Assembly: GCF_900101985.1 (NCBI RefSeq)
Contig: NZ_FNAR01000001.1
Location: 62,001-126,000 of the forward strand
From: Bhargavaea beijingensis
GTDB taxonomy: Bacteria; Bacillota; Bacilli; Bacillales_A; Planococcaceae
DNA length: 64,000 nucleotides
Reading direction: 5' to 3'
Part shown: in pieces, positions 17,583 to 25,651 of the stretch
How the letters are laid out: each line of letters opens with the position of its first letter
Numbering within the stretch: the first letter of the stretch is position 1
Translations under genes and position numbers: made by a program
The notes under the pieces: generated by a model
What the model saw: the letters and a program-made list of their open reading frames with translations, nothing else
The model's database searches: none
Told to the model about the DNA's origin: nothing

Positions 17583-17726
17583 TCAGTCTTCGTTTTGTTC
17601 CTGCTGCTCAGAAGGCTCTTCTGTCGGATCCGGCTCCTGTTCGTCGCCCCCATTGCCGCAACCGAACAGAAGGCCTGCAGACAACAGGACAGACATGAAT
17701 CCGTATAGCTTTTTATTCAACCCCAT
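17583..17726 (-). CDS. small lipoprotein, intact copy
   Basis: A 47-residue precursor: basic start M-G-L-N-K-K, hydrophobic core, lipobox L-L-F-G-C, then a short acidic tail rich in Glu, Asp, Pro and Gln that ends N-E-D. It should be lipidated on the Cys and anchored outside the membrane. The start is set by AAGGAGTG. The frame is open further upstream but without signals. Function unknown. A second copy is split by IS21 and a third is decayed at about 18180-18235. Confidence 0.8.
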   Translation of the reverse strand: MGLNKKLYGFMSVLLSAGLLFGCGNGGDEQEPDPTEEPSEQQEQNED

Positions 17727-17891
17727 CACTCCTTTCATCGGGATGTGATTAGGTTGGGTGAATTTGAGGGGTTTTATTCCGATGCCACTCAGTAAATAAG
17801 CGAACAGCGCCCCCTGTATTATGCGGGAGGGCTCTCCGGAATCCTTAATACATGCCTTGCGAAGCACAGAAGTTAAATAGGAGAAATCACT

Positions 17892-17945
17892 TATCCATTA
17901 TTTCGTTGCACTCAAAAATACTTTCTATCTTTCTATAATGGGTTA
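17892..17945 (-). pseudogene. remnant of the 3' end of an 876-codon-type gene
   Basis: This stretch resembles 14576-14629, the 3' end of the 876-codon gene and its flank (shared TATCCATTATTTCGTTGC and ATGGGTTAAC), with an indel that breaks the frame. It sits upstream of the intact lipoprotein gene, just as the complete gene sits upstream of the interrupted one. Confidence 0.65.
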
Positions 17946-17946
17946 A

Positions 17947-18240
17947 CATTGTTTACCTTGCCGGCAACCGGTAAAGCGGTTAGTTAATCTTCATCCTTTC
18001 AGAGATTATCTTAGCCACAACAAGGCGATCGAAATTCCTTCAAACTCATCAAAAAAGCACCGTCTGGACGGTGCGCGGAATTTAAATATCATTATCTTGT
18101 CGAAGGTTCATCATCCAGATCGGGCTGCTAATCGTAGCCAACGGTGATGCAACCATACTAAAGCGTGGCTGATAGGAGGACAGGCGTAAGCCCAAATAGC
18201 TTTTTATTCACACCTTACCGCCTTTCTTAGGAATAGGTTA
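17947..18240 (-). pseudogene. third, decayed VOC/lipoprotein module
   Basis: About 17947-18010 matches the VOC start region (TTGCCGGCAA, GGTAAAGCGGTTAG, CATCCTTTCAG). About 18048-18075 matches the shared terminator. About 18180-18235 matches the lipoprotein start region (AATAGCTTTTTATTCA). No frame survives. I see nothing else in the 583-base gap apart from these repeats. Confidence 0.65.
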
Positions 18241-18309
18241 AGTAATATTAAGTAATATTTAGAGGGGTCATACTTCCAAGCTGACTTATGAGGAGACCAA
18301 ATAATAAAT

Positions 18310-18957
18310 CTACTTATACAAGAGTTTATGGCGGTACACATAGAAAACATGTTGGTTTTGTGTGCCTCTTTCAGTTCTGATTATACTATTTTCCAAAACG
18401 AGGTTAGGGTTGAGCTCTTGAGCATTATCTATATTCAAAATAAGAGATATACCGGGCACTGTTCTTATAGGTGATGGGAAGGAATACATTTTTCTATGTC
18501 TAACAACCCCGTCTCCATAATCACCAAATCCTATTTCCTGTGTGTTTTGGTGAGAGTGTGCAAAAGTATGGTCAAAATTAAAATAATCTCCATAACACAG
18601 ACAGAATTCTTGGAGATTCCCGAAATCTCTATCCATTTTATAACGGGCAATTGCATAATAGCACTCGCCTTCCTGGTCTTTTCGTCTAAACCGACCACAT
18701 GGGATTGTACTATTAAACTGAATTGATCCATTACTTTTCAAGGATTTGAGTTCGAACCCCACTCCTTCAATTACTGCATCTGGATGATCGTTAGCGCCAA
18801 AATGTTGAATATCAAATGGAATTCCTTTTTCGAACCACTCACTAAAAAGTTCTTGTGAACCGCTTCTATATATGTATGGATAACGATTATTAATTAAATC
18901 TCTACACTTAATGTCGAAGATATCAATAGCAACTTTAATTCCATGCAACTCAGACAA
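18310..18957 (-). CDS. putative PD-(D/E)xK restriction-type endonuclease
   Basis: A 215-residue AT-rich gene starting at TTG behind AAGGAGGAAG. The only motif I can read is P59-D60 followed by E69-L-K71 (H-P-D-A-V-I-E-G-V-G-F-E-L-K), the expected spacing for a PD-(D/E)xK active site. The remainder has many aromatic residues and Cys/His but no known family I can name. With a C5 methyltransferase and Vsr 2 kb away, it is a candidate restriction enzyme of that system; the PLD-like protein next to it is the alternative. Confidence 0.55.
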   Translation of the reverse strand: MSELHGIKVAIDIFDIKCRDLINNRYPYIYRSGSQELFSEWFEKGIPFDIQHFGANDHPDAVIEGVGFELKSLKSNGSIQFNSTIPCGRFRRKDQEGECYYAIARYKMDRDFGNLQEFCLCYGDYFNFDHTFAHSHQNTQEIGFGDYGDGVVRHRKMYSFPSPIRTVPGISLILNIDNAQELNPNLVLENSIIRTERGTQNQHVFYVYRHKLLYK

Positions 18958-19040
18958 ATTACTTCCTCCTTATCTCGAATATTATAGATACATAGTACAC
19001 CACGGGATCCAAATATTCTATTTTATGGATTTGAACTGTG

Positions 19041-19057
19041 GTATAATACTATTATAC
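19041..19057. promoter_or_regulatory. palindrome over a promoter -10 box
   Basis: GTATAATACTATTATAC is a perfect 7-bp inverted repeat with a 3-base spacer. It contains TATAAT on each strand and sits between the divergent PD-(D/E)xK-like and PLD-like genes. It could be a bidirectional promoter with an operator. Confidence 0.55.
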
Positions 19058-19098
19058 TGCGACTGACGTACTATTTTGCTGGAAGGCAGGAGAAAAAT

Positions 19099-20325
19099 TT
19101 GGAAGCACACTTTTATCTTCCTCATTCAGAAAGTTTCGTAAAAAATCCTAAAGGCAGTGCACCACCTTTTGTTGATCTTTTAATTAAAGAGCTTAATGAT
19201 GCGAAGGAGATATATATTTCCCTATTTCTCTTTAATAATATATCGCTTTACAGAGCATTAAAGAGACTAGCTGAACTAGGAACATTAATAAACATTTACA
19301 CAATACCTTTAAATGGTTATGACGACAAGAAGGTAAGAGCCTTTGACGGATCGAAAAGTATTGATGTATCCAAACGCCAATATGCAGAGTGGATTGTAAA
19401 GGATATAATTACAGAAAACATTAATATAAACTATTACTTGGTACCTCATACAAATTTATGGAGCAAACAAAAAGCTTCGAGAGGCAATAATTCGTACGCC
19501 TTACATAATAAATCAATATTAGTTAGGTATCATAATGATACTTATAAATGTATTTCTACCTCTTCTAATTTGGCTGTAGGAGATCCTGAAAAGAGTGAAA
19601 ATTTATTAATTATAGATAGAAATAGTGATATAGCAATGTTTAAAAAGTATTTTGAGTTACTTGGTGAAAACAGTATAAAGTTAGATAATTATCAAAAATT
19701 CCGTTCAAAGCATGAAGATTCTCATCTTATTACAACTCCTATTAATTTAAGGGACGACTATGAAAGTTGCTACTTCACTGCTCCATTTATTAAATACAAT
19801 AATCAAGGTAGTAATCATTTCGTTCAGAATAAAATAATAAAATTCATAGCTAGTTCTAAGAGGAGATTGTTTATATGTTCCCAGCATTTTAGTGATATTA
19901 ATTCCTATGATAGAAATTCAAAAAGCACTGTTAAAGCAATTATGGATATTGCAAGAAAAAACCCTAGGCTAGAAGTAAAAATTATTAAACAAACTAGAGA
20001 ATCCCACCAAGCACAGGGAGGTCGTAGCACAGAGGCTGAAGAAGCTTTGATAGGTTTTCCTAATGTTGAAATGAAATTTTGGTACCCTGTTTTGCATGAT
20101 AAATTTATTATTGTGGATGATGAAATCTTAATAACTACAGCGAATTTCACCCCTACTCAATTTGCATGGGCTGAAAAACATCGAATGAGGTATCATGATA
20201 AAGAAATTATCAATACTTTTTCGGACATTAATAGTTTTCACTTTGTTAATGATAAAGACCTTACAGACAGCTATATAAGTCATTTTAATTCTTTATGGGA
20301 TAGAGGAGAAAGAATTTCATTGTGA
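19099..20325 (+). CDS. phospholipase D-like nuclease domain protein
   Basis: A 408-residue protein with two PLD half-sites. The C-terminal one is canonical: H333-D-K335-F-I-I-V-D340 followed by T-T-A-N349. The N-terminal one has H136-N-K138 and a following S-S-N, but Arg143 replaces the usual Asp. PLD folds serve in restriction enzymes (BfiI type) and other nucleases, as well as in lipid enzymes. There is no signal peptide, and the neighbours are Vsr and a methyltransferase, so a nuclease is more likely. The start is TTG behind GGCAGGAG. Confidence 0.7.
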   Translation: MEAHFYLPHSESFVKNPKGSAPPFVDLLIKELNDAKEIYISLFLFNNISLYRALKRLAELGTLINIYTIPLNGYDDKKVRAFDGSKSIDVSKRQYAEWIVKDIITENININYYLVPHTNLWSKQKASRGNNSYALHNKSILVRYHNDTYKCISTSSNLAVGDPEKSENLLIIDRNSDIAMFKKYFELLGENSIKLDNYQKFRSKHEDSHLITTPINLRDDYESCYFTAPFIKYNNQGSNHFVQNKIIKFIASSKRRLFICSQHFSDINSYDRNSKSTVKAIMDIARKNPRLEVKIIKQTRESHQAQGGRSTEAEEALIGFPNVEMKFWYPVLHDKFIIVDDEILITTANFTPTQFAWAEKHRMRYHDKEIINTFSDINSFHFVNDKDLTDSYISHFNSLWDRGERISL

Positions 20326-20377
20326 ATGCGCTTAGATATATCTATTAGTTTCTCCAAAGAAGAGGGGCGAATTTGTA

Positions 20378-20635
20378 TTGAGGTGTTCAAATTGCGGTTG
20401 TTATTTCTCTGAAAACGATATGGAAGAGTTAGAAGCAGGAATTAACTTGTGTGATTACTGTAGTATTTCAGATGAATTTTACTTAATATATTGTGATGAT
20501 TTATCTTGGATAATAAGAGCATCAGACACGCTCGATGCAATTGATAAGTGGAGCAAGGATCTAGTGAAAAGAAAACTCGAGGTTAATGCAGATTGTTTTA
20601 AGATTAATAAAGTAAACTATAACGTAGTTAATTGA
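20378..20635 (+). CDS. small four-cysteine zinc-ribbon protein
   Basis: An 85-residue protein starting at TTG behind AGAGGGGCG. It has C-S-N-C-G-C at the start and C-D-Y-C at residues 25-28, so it probably binds one zinc ion. The rest is acidic and aromatic. It follows the PLD-like gene by 52 bases and is probably in the same transcript; a terminator follows. Function unknown. Confidence 0.6.
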   Translation: MRCSNCGCYFSENDMEELEAGINLCDYCSISDEFYLIYCDDLSWIIRASDTLDAIDKWSKDLVKRKLEVNADCFKINKVNYNVVN

Positions 20636-20641
20636 GATATT

Positions 20642-20675
20642 AAGAGCCTAGTAAACCTAGGCTCTTTCCTTTTTC
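20642..20675 (+). terminator. rho-independent terminator
   Basis: AAGAGCCTAG and its complement around TAAA, followed by a T-rich tail. Confidence 0.85.
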
Positions 20676-20752
20676 TATTTTGAACAGTTGATTCATTAAA
20701 TAATTGAAGGGTAATTTATATAAAATTAAAGCGTCGTAAAAAGGAGAATTCC

Positions 20753-21172
20753 ATGGATAATGATACCCGCAGCAAAATTATGAAATCAGTAAAATCTGTT
20801 TCTAAGCTCGAGGATTTAGTTGCAAGCGCACTGTGGAATAAAGGATATAGATTTAGAAGAAATACAAAGAAATTGTTCGGGACCCCTGACATATCAATTA
20901 AAAAATATAAAGTTGTAATTTTTATAGACTCCTGTTTTTGGCATTTTTGTCCCGAGCACGGTAGAATTCCCAAAGTAAATAATGATTATTGGCAAGCAAA
21001 GTATATTAAAAACACCACTAGGGATAAAAAAGTGAATGACTTTTATCAGGAACGAGGTTGGAATATCATTCGAATTTGGGAGCATGAATTAAAAGAAGAC
21101 TTTGATCTAACAATAAGCAAGTTGGCTAAGTTTATTGATAGGGCTATGAAAGAGGAAAAGATTGAAGGTTAA
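20753..21172 (+). CDS. vsr: very short patch repair endonuclease Vsr
   Basis: A 139-residue Vsr-family nuclease, recognised by T-R-S-K-I-M, G-Y-R-F-R-R-N, G-T-P-D-I, D-S-C-F-W-H-F-C-P (usually D-G-C-F-W-H-G-C-P) and the final I-R-I-W-E-H-E-L. Vsr nicks at T:G mismatches produced by deamination of 5-methylcytosine, protecting sites methylated by the neighbouring C5 methyltransferase. The ATG follows AAAAGGAG. The Gly-to-Ser change in D-S-C-F-W-H is minor. Confidence 0.92.
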   Translation: MDNDTRSKIMKSVKSVSKLEDLVASALWNKGYRFRRNTKKLFGTPDISIKKYKVVIFIDSCFWHFCPEHGRIPKVNNDYWQAKYIKNTTRDKKVNDFYQERGWNIIRIWEHELKEDFDLTISKLAKFIDRAMKEEKIEG

Positions 21173-21277
21173 GAACAAGCGTTCTATAATTGACATGCTT
21201 AGAAAAATAACCAGTGGCCTTTATTATCATTTTTTGTTAGAATAAATTTATGAATGGACGGGAGGAAGAACAAGACA

Positions 21278-22561
21278 ATGAGTATAAAATTAGAGGTGAA
21301 AGGAAGAGCGAAGTATAAACCTGCACCTGACTTTTCTCTAGAGGACGTGCAGAACGTTCTAATGGAGAAAATTGCAGAAGAGAATTCTTTGATATTTGAA
21401 AATGAAGATGATCTAGACGTAATTGAAAAAACAAATTACAAGACAGATAAAATAAATGTCTTGAGCCTTTTCTCAGGATGCGGAGGTTTAGATCTCGGGT
21501 TTGAACTTGCAGGTTTAGCCGAAGTAATTGGGGAAGAACAGGCGATGTCTGCATTTAAAGATAAGGACTCTTTTGACCAGGTTCGAGAAAGAAGTCTATT
21601 CCATACAATTTACTCTAATGACCTTTTTAAAGAAGCTAATGAATCATATAAAGAAAACTTTCCATCCCATGTTATACAACGTGAAAAGGACATAAGGAAA
21701 GTTAAGTACTTTCCGAAGTGTAATTTAATTCTCGGTGGATTCCCATGCCCGGGTTTTAGTGAAGCAGGACCTCGCTTAATTGATGACGAACGCAATTTTT
21801 TGTATATACATTTTATTAGAAGTTTGATTCAAGCTCAGCCTGAAGTTTTTGTTGCTGAAAACGTGAAGGGTCTAATGACGTTAGGTAAAGGGGAAGTACT
21901 GAAACAAATAATTGAAGATTTCTCGTCGGCAGGATACAATGTCCAATTTAAACTCCTTAATGCAAGGGATTATGGAGTTCCTCAGATCCGTGAACGTGTC
22001 ATTATTGTGGGTGTTAGGAAGGACTTAGATTTTAACTACAAATATCCTGCCCCAACTCACGGGGAACAGGCGCATTTAAAACCTTATGTCACATTGAGAG
22101 AAGCTATAGGTGACCTCGAAAATGATCCGGGTCCTTATTACAAGGGATCATACTCCACAATATTTATGTCAAGAAATAGAAAGAAAGACTGGAATGAACA
22201 AAGCTTTACGATCCAAGCCTCTGGACGCCAAGCGCCTATTCACCCAGGGGGTATGCCGATGGAGAAAATCGGTCCTGACGAATGGATATTTTCTGATGGC
22301 GAAGAAAACAACAGAAGGCTTTCTGTAAAAGAGGTGGCAAGGATACAAACGTTCCCAGATTGGTTTGTTTTCAGTGATGGAGGCAATAACTTAGCGTCGC
22401 TAAACTCAAGAATTGATAAACAATATAAGCAAATCGGAAATGCAGTTCCAGTATTGTTGGCTAAAGCAATTGCAGAGCCAATTGCGAAATGGGCCAAGCA
22501 ATATATTGACAATAATCAGGTGCCAGAACCTTCAAAGGATATTCAATTAGATCTTTTTTAA
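21278..22561 (+). CDS. DNA (cytosine-5-)-methyltransferase
   Basis: A 427-residue C5 methyltransferase. Motif I L-F-S-G-C-G-G-L-D-L-G-F, motif IV G-G-F-P-C-P-G-F-S with the catalytic Cys, motif VI V-A-E-N-V, motif VIII Q-I-R-E-R-V, and motifs IX-X ending Q-I-G-N-A-V-P are all present. About 60 residues precede motif I, longer than in minimal enzymes. The start at 21278 follows GGGAGG at a rather long spacing; an ATG at 21254 is possible. It is the modification enzyme of a restriction-modification system; the sequence it methylates cannot be deduced. Confidence 0.93.
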   Translation: MSIKLEVKGRAKYKPAPDFSLEDVQNVLMEKIAEENSLIFENEDDLDVIEKTNYKTDKINVLSLFSGCGGLDLGFELAGLAEVIGEEQAMSAFKDKDSFDQVRERSLFHTIYSNDLFKEANESYKENFPSHVIQREKDIRKVKYFPKCNLILGGFPCPGFSEAGPRLIDDERNFLYIHFIRSLIQAQPEVFVAENVKGLMTLGKGEVLKQIIEDFSSAGYNVQFKLLNARDYGVPQIRERVIIVGVRKDLDFNYKYPAPTHGEQAHLKPYVTLREAIGDLENDPGPYYKGSYSTIFMSRNRKKDWNEQSFTIQASGRQAPIHPGGMPMEKIGPDEWIFSDGEENNRRLSVKEVARIQTFPDWFVFSDGGNNLASLNSRIDKQYKQIGNAVPVLLAKAIAEPIAKWAKQYIDNNQVPEPSKDIQLDLF

Positions 22562-22568
22562 GTAATAT

Positions 22569-22955
22569 TTAATAATATAATTCCCAAATCACTCTTACAG
22601 GCTTCGTTATCCGTATTTTTTTCATCTTGCCTAGTCCTTGAAAGGTATATTTGTCTTTATTGCTCGTTCGAGTAAAGATGTAGATATTTCCTTCCGGGGC
22701 AATCATGGCTTGAATTGACGGTGTTTTGTAAGAGTGATTATTTTTTCCGTACCAAATCAACCTATTGTCTTCTAAAAATTCGTTTTCATAATCATGTCCT
22801 GTGGTTCCGGCAGTATCTATATTAGCAAAGATAAAAATATCATTATCGTACGTAGTATATCCTGTATTCCAAGTGCCTTTTTGTCTGTGGACTGGGACAT
22901 CTAAAATATTATAGATATCCTTTTTGGAATATCTCTTTCCAACCGCAAATAGCAT
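22569..22955 (-). CDS. small protein, possible DUF3427-like domain
   Basis: A 128-residue AT-rich protein beginning M-L-F-A-V-G-K-R-Y-S-K-K-D-I-Y, with I-F-I-F-A-N-I-D-T, Y-E-N-E-F and I-Y-I-F-T-R. The pattern (start motif, IF-type strand, Y-x-x-E-F, terminal F-x-R strand) resembles the DUF3427 domain found on some defence helicases, here as a stand-alone protein. I hold this loosely. It converges on the methyltransferase gene with only seven bases between the stops. Confidence 0.45.
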   Translation of the reverse strand: MLFAVGKRYSKKDIYNILDVPVHRQKGTWNTGYTTYDNDIFIFANIDTAGTTGHDYENEFLEDNRLIWYGKNNHSYKTPSIQAMIAPEGNIYIFTRTSNKDKYTFQGLGKMKKIRITKPVRVIWELYY

Positions 22956-23099
22956 TAGGATCATCCTTAATTTGTTGTTAATTTAAGTATAACTTGCATT
23001 TGTACTACTATCTACCGTTCATAGAAACAATAACTTGATACCTAAAAATTTTCTATAAGTTCTTGTGAGTTTCTGGACAATGAACAGGGGGAACACCCA

Positions 23100-23546
23100 T
23101 TGATCAAACCAAAATTATCCTTGATGGAGGCCTATATGGTCGAATCGCTCCGCAGTAAAGGAGTTTCGAATGAAGAAATCGTCACCTTAGTCGAGCAAGG
23201 AAACGCTGGTCGTCTAAAAGAGATCGAACCGCGGTTTGATTATGATGAGCTGGTGAAGGCTGCGCGAAAGGATCTGGCGGTGTTCCGGTCGGCTCTTTTT
23301 GTCGGTTATGAAGTGAAGTTTGTGACGTTTAACGGTTTAAAGAACCTCCTCCGGATGCGGTTCGGTAAAAAAGAGGAGCGGGATTATGCGCTGACTGAGA
23401 CGGGGATTCGGAATCTCCGACTCACTTCGTCTGAATTGGAGCAGTTAAGCGACATGCTGTCCTCGAACTGGGTGATAACCAGTGAGGGTTCCGGAGCGGT
23501 AACGGTGGAACTGAACAAGCCAGCTGGTCCCACCATCCACAGGTGA
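23100..23546 (+). CDS. hypothetical 148-residue protein
   Basis: Starts at TTG behind AGGGGGAAC. The product is a mixed alpha/beta soluble protein with a charged N-terminal half and L-T-S-S-E-L-E-Q-L-S-D-M-L near the end. I do not recognise it. Its stop overlaps the start signals of the following kinase-like gene, so they are coupled. Base composition is back to that of the host chromosome, so the AT-rich island ends just before it. Confidence 0.6.
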   Translation: MIKPKLSLMEAYMVESLRSKGVSNEEIVTLVEQGNAGRLKEIEPRFDYDELVKAARKDLAVFRSALFVGYEVKFVTFNGLKNLLRMRFGKKEERDYALTETGIRNLRLTSSELEQLSDMLSSNWVITSEGSGAVTVELNKPAGPTIHR

Positions 23547-23551
23547 ATAAC

Positions 23552-24334
23552 ATGCCAATCCACCGTGAAGATATCCCCAAGTGGATAACCGGATATGTTC
23601 CCGGAACCATCCACAGTGTGGACAGTTTGCCGGAGGGCGGGACGTCGGAAGTGGCCCTGTTGACAACGGATGAGGGAAAGTTTGTGCTGAAGCGCTCGAA
23701 GAAGCCGCCGTACGATGAGTGGCTCAAGAGAGAGGCTGAGGTGTTGAATCATCTGTCGGGAACGAGTTTGCCGGTGCCCCGGCTGATTGCCTTTCTGGAA
23801 GAGCCGGTCTGCAGCTGGGCGCTGATGACGTTCATTGAAGGGGAGACGGTTCGCAGTGCGTTAAGACGGACGACTGATCCCGAAGGCCGGCGTCAGATCA
23901 TCAAAACATTTGCAGAGGCACTCAGAATGATCCACCGGACGCCTGTGCCGGCCGTTCTTAAGCAGGACCGTCCCTGGATTGACCGCATGTTGGAAGAGGC
24001 GGAGGATCACCTGCGCCGCTATGAGACAGACGGGACTCCTGAGCTGCTGGAGCAGTTAAAGAGGAAGCGGCCCGTCATCACGGAGGAGTGCTTGATACAC
24101 GGCGACTGCACCGTCGACAACGTCATGGTGAAAGACGGCAGGCTTACGGGCATCATCGACTGGAGCGGAGGCACATCGGGGGACCCGGATTACGATATTG
24201 CGCTGGCTGTCCGGCCGAAGCCGGGTATCTTCAGTTGGCCGGGAGACCGAGATCTCTTCTTCGAAGTTTACGGAAAAGGCATTTCACCTGAAACGTACCG
24301 ATATTATGCAGAAGGGCTATACGAATTCTACTGA
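23552..24334 (+). CDS. aminoglycoside phosphotransferase-family kinase
   Basis: A 260-residue APH/choline-kinase-fold protein. It has K50-ish in F-V-L-K-R, the Brenner-type motif H-G-D-C-T-V-D-N-V, and D-W-S-G-G-T-S-G-D-P-D-Y-D-I for metal binding. The family phosphorylates small hydroxyl compounds, including aminoglycosides and macrolides; the substrate here is unknown. The ATG at 23552 follows AGGTGA. An overlapping GTG at 23543 is an alternative start. Confidence 0.85.
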   Translation: MPIHREDIPKWITGYVPGTIHSVDSLPEGGTSEVALLTTDEGKFVLKRSKKPPYDEWLKREAEVLNHLSGTSLPVPRLIAFLEEPVCSWALMTFIEGETVRSALRRTTDPEGRRQIIKTFAEALRMIHRTPVPAVLKQDRPWIDRMLEEAEDHLRRYETDGTPELLEQLKRKRPVITEECLIHGDCTVDNVMVKDGRLTGIIDWSGGTSGDPDYDIALAVRPKPGIFSWPGDRDLFFEVYGKGISPETYRYYAEGLYEFY

Positions 24335-24347
24335 CGGGGGAATGAAA

Positions 24348-24593
24348 ATGGGGATCACGTTTTGGCTAAAGCTGTTCGGCAGCGCGACGGTCGTTGTCGG
24401 CATCATTGCCGGGATCGGAACGGCTGATGCAGGTGCGGGGCCTGAAGGCGGGCTGCTTAATCTGATGGTCGCCTTGAGTGTGCTCGTGATCATCGTCTCG
24501 ATTGGTATTCTGATGCACGGCATGGCTGAGGTACTTGAACGTTTGGATGAAACGGTGGAAGCACATGAACGTTCGGCAGGCGACACAGAATGA
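24348..24593 (+). CDS. small membrane protein with two helices
   Basis: An 81-residue protein with hydrophobic helices around residues 6-26 and 38-60 and an acidic C-terminal tail. GGGGG precedes the ATG at 24348 by seven bases. Its 3' end overlaps the acetyltransferase gene. Function unknown. Confidence 0.6.
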   Translation: MGITFWLKLFGSATVVVGIIAGIGTADAGAGPEGGLLNLMVALSVLVIIVSIGILMHGMAEVLERLDETVEAHERSAGDTE

Positions 24594-25014
24594 TGCCCGG
24601 GTAACCGGGGAACTTGCCCTGCTTCTTTGGCCGGACCATGCGGCAGAAGAGCTGGAAGGGGAGTTCTCGGAGCTGATCGGTAATCCGGAAGCAGCAGTTT
24701 TTCTCGCGTTTGACGAAGAGGAGCCGGTCGGGTTCTCGCAGGTCCAGCTCTGCCACGACTATGTCGAAGGCACATCGACCAGCCCGGTCGGTTACCTGGA
24801 AGGGCTGTTTGTCAAAGAGGCCTACAGACAGGAAGGCCTCGCCCGTGAGCTCGTCGTGCGTGCAGAACAGTGGGCGAGGGATAAAGGCTGCAGTGAATTT
24901 GCGAGTGATTGTGAGCTGGACAATGAAATCAGCCTGCAGGTCCATCTCGCCCTTGGGTTTACCGAGGCCAATCGGATTATCTGTTTTACGAAGCCGATCG
25001 GAGAAGCCCGCTGA
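24565..25014 (+). CDS. GNAT acetyltransferase, AAC(6')-I-like
   Basis: A 149-residue GNAT protein whose sequence pattern follows aminoglycoside 6'-N-acetyltransferases: V-R-Q-A-T at the start, L-W-P-D-H, H-D-Y-V-E-G, T-S-P-V-G-Y-L-E-G-L-F-V, the acetyl-CoA loop R-Q-E-G-L-A-R, and H-L-A-L-G-F-T-E at the end. The start at 24565 follows GGTGG. Whether it confers resistance cannot be told from sequence. It lies in a chain of overlapping genes with the kinase-like gene before it. Confidence 0.8.
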   Translation: MNVRQATQNDARVTGELALLLWPDHAAEELEGEFSELIGNPEAAVFLAFDEEEPVGFSQVQLCHDYVEGTSTSPVGYLEGLFVKEAYRQEGLARELVVRAEQWARDKGCSEFASDCELDNEISLQVHLALGFTEANRIICFTKPIGEAR

Positions 25015-25553
25015 TGGCAAAGCTGGTTTATGTCATCCGGCTTTGCGCCGCGGAAGGGCAGGAGCCGGAGGCCCCGCTGACTCCTGCAGGGCATGATCAG
25101 GCCGGGCAGCTCGCAGAACGCCTGATGGGTCTTGGAGTTGAATCAGTCATTTCAAGCCCCTATCTGCGTGCCAGGCAGTCGATTCAACCTTTTTCGGAAC
25201 GGAGCGGGCTGGCAATCAAGATGGATGAACGGCTTGCGGAAAGAGTGCTGAGCACCACTCCGATCGCTGACTGGATGGAGAAGCTGAAGAGTTCTTTTGC
25301 CGATCCGGACATTTCATACAATGGAGGAGAATCCGGAAGGGAAGCCGCCATGAGAGCGCGCTCTGTGATCGATGGGCTCCCCGAAGGTTCCTGCACGGCT
25401 CTTGTCACCCATGGGAACCTGATGTCGTTATTGATTGGGGAATACGATCGGCAGTTTGGCTTTGAGCAATGGAAAGTCCTCACAAATCCCGATGTATTCA
25501 AAATTTCAATCGGAACAAAAGTGCATATTCAGCGGACCTGGCTGGAGGAATGA
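25014..25553 (+). CDS. histidine phosphatase-family protein lacking the catalytic His
   Basis: A 179-residue phosphoglycerate mutase-like protein overlapping the previous gene by one base. The family needs R-H at the start of strand 1; here the sequence is V-I-R9-L10-C-A-A-E-G-Q, so the phosphoryl-accepting His is Leu (CTT at 25041-25043, one base from CAT plus context). The other pocket residues remain: R in S-S-P-Y-L-R-A-R, and the second His in V-T-H-G-N. It is either a pseudoenzyme, a recently mutated gene or a sequencing error. Confidence 0.8.
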   Translation: MAKLVYVIRLCAAEGQEPEAPLTPAGHDQAGQLAERLMGLGVESVISSPYLRARQSIQPFSERSGLAIKMDERLAERVLSTTPIADWMEKLKSSFADPDISYNGGESGREAAMRARSVIDGLPEGSCTALVTHGNLMSLLIGEYDRQFGFEQWKVLTNPDVFKISIGTKVHIQRTWLEE

Positions 25554-25651
25554 CGAATTTTCGGCTTCCTCCTTTTTACTTTTACAAGAAAAGCGGAAGC
25601 AAAACGGGTATACTGTTTAGAGCATGAAAAGCATTTATCTGAGGTGATTCG

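Noticed and set aside
11748-23000. Prophage
   Set aside because: No integrase, capsid, tail or lysis genes; only an IS and restriction-type genes are found.
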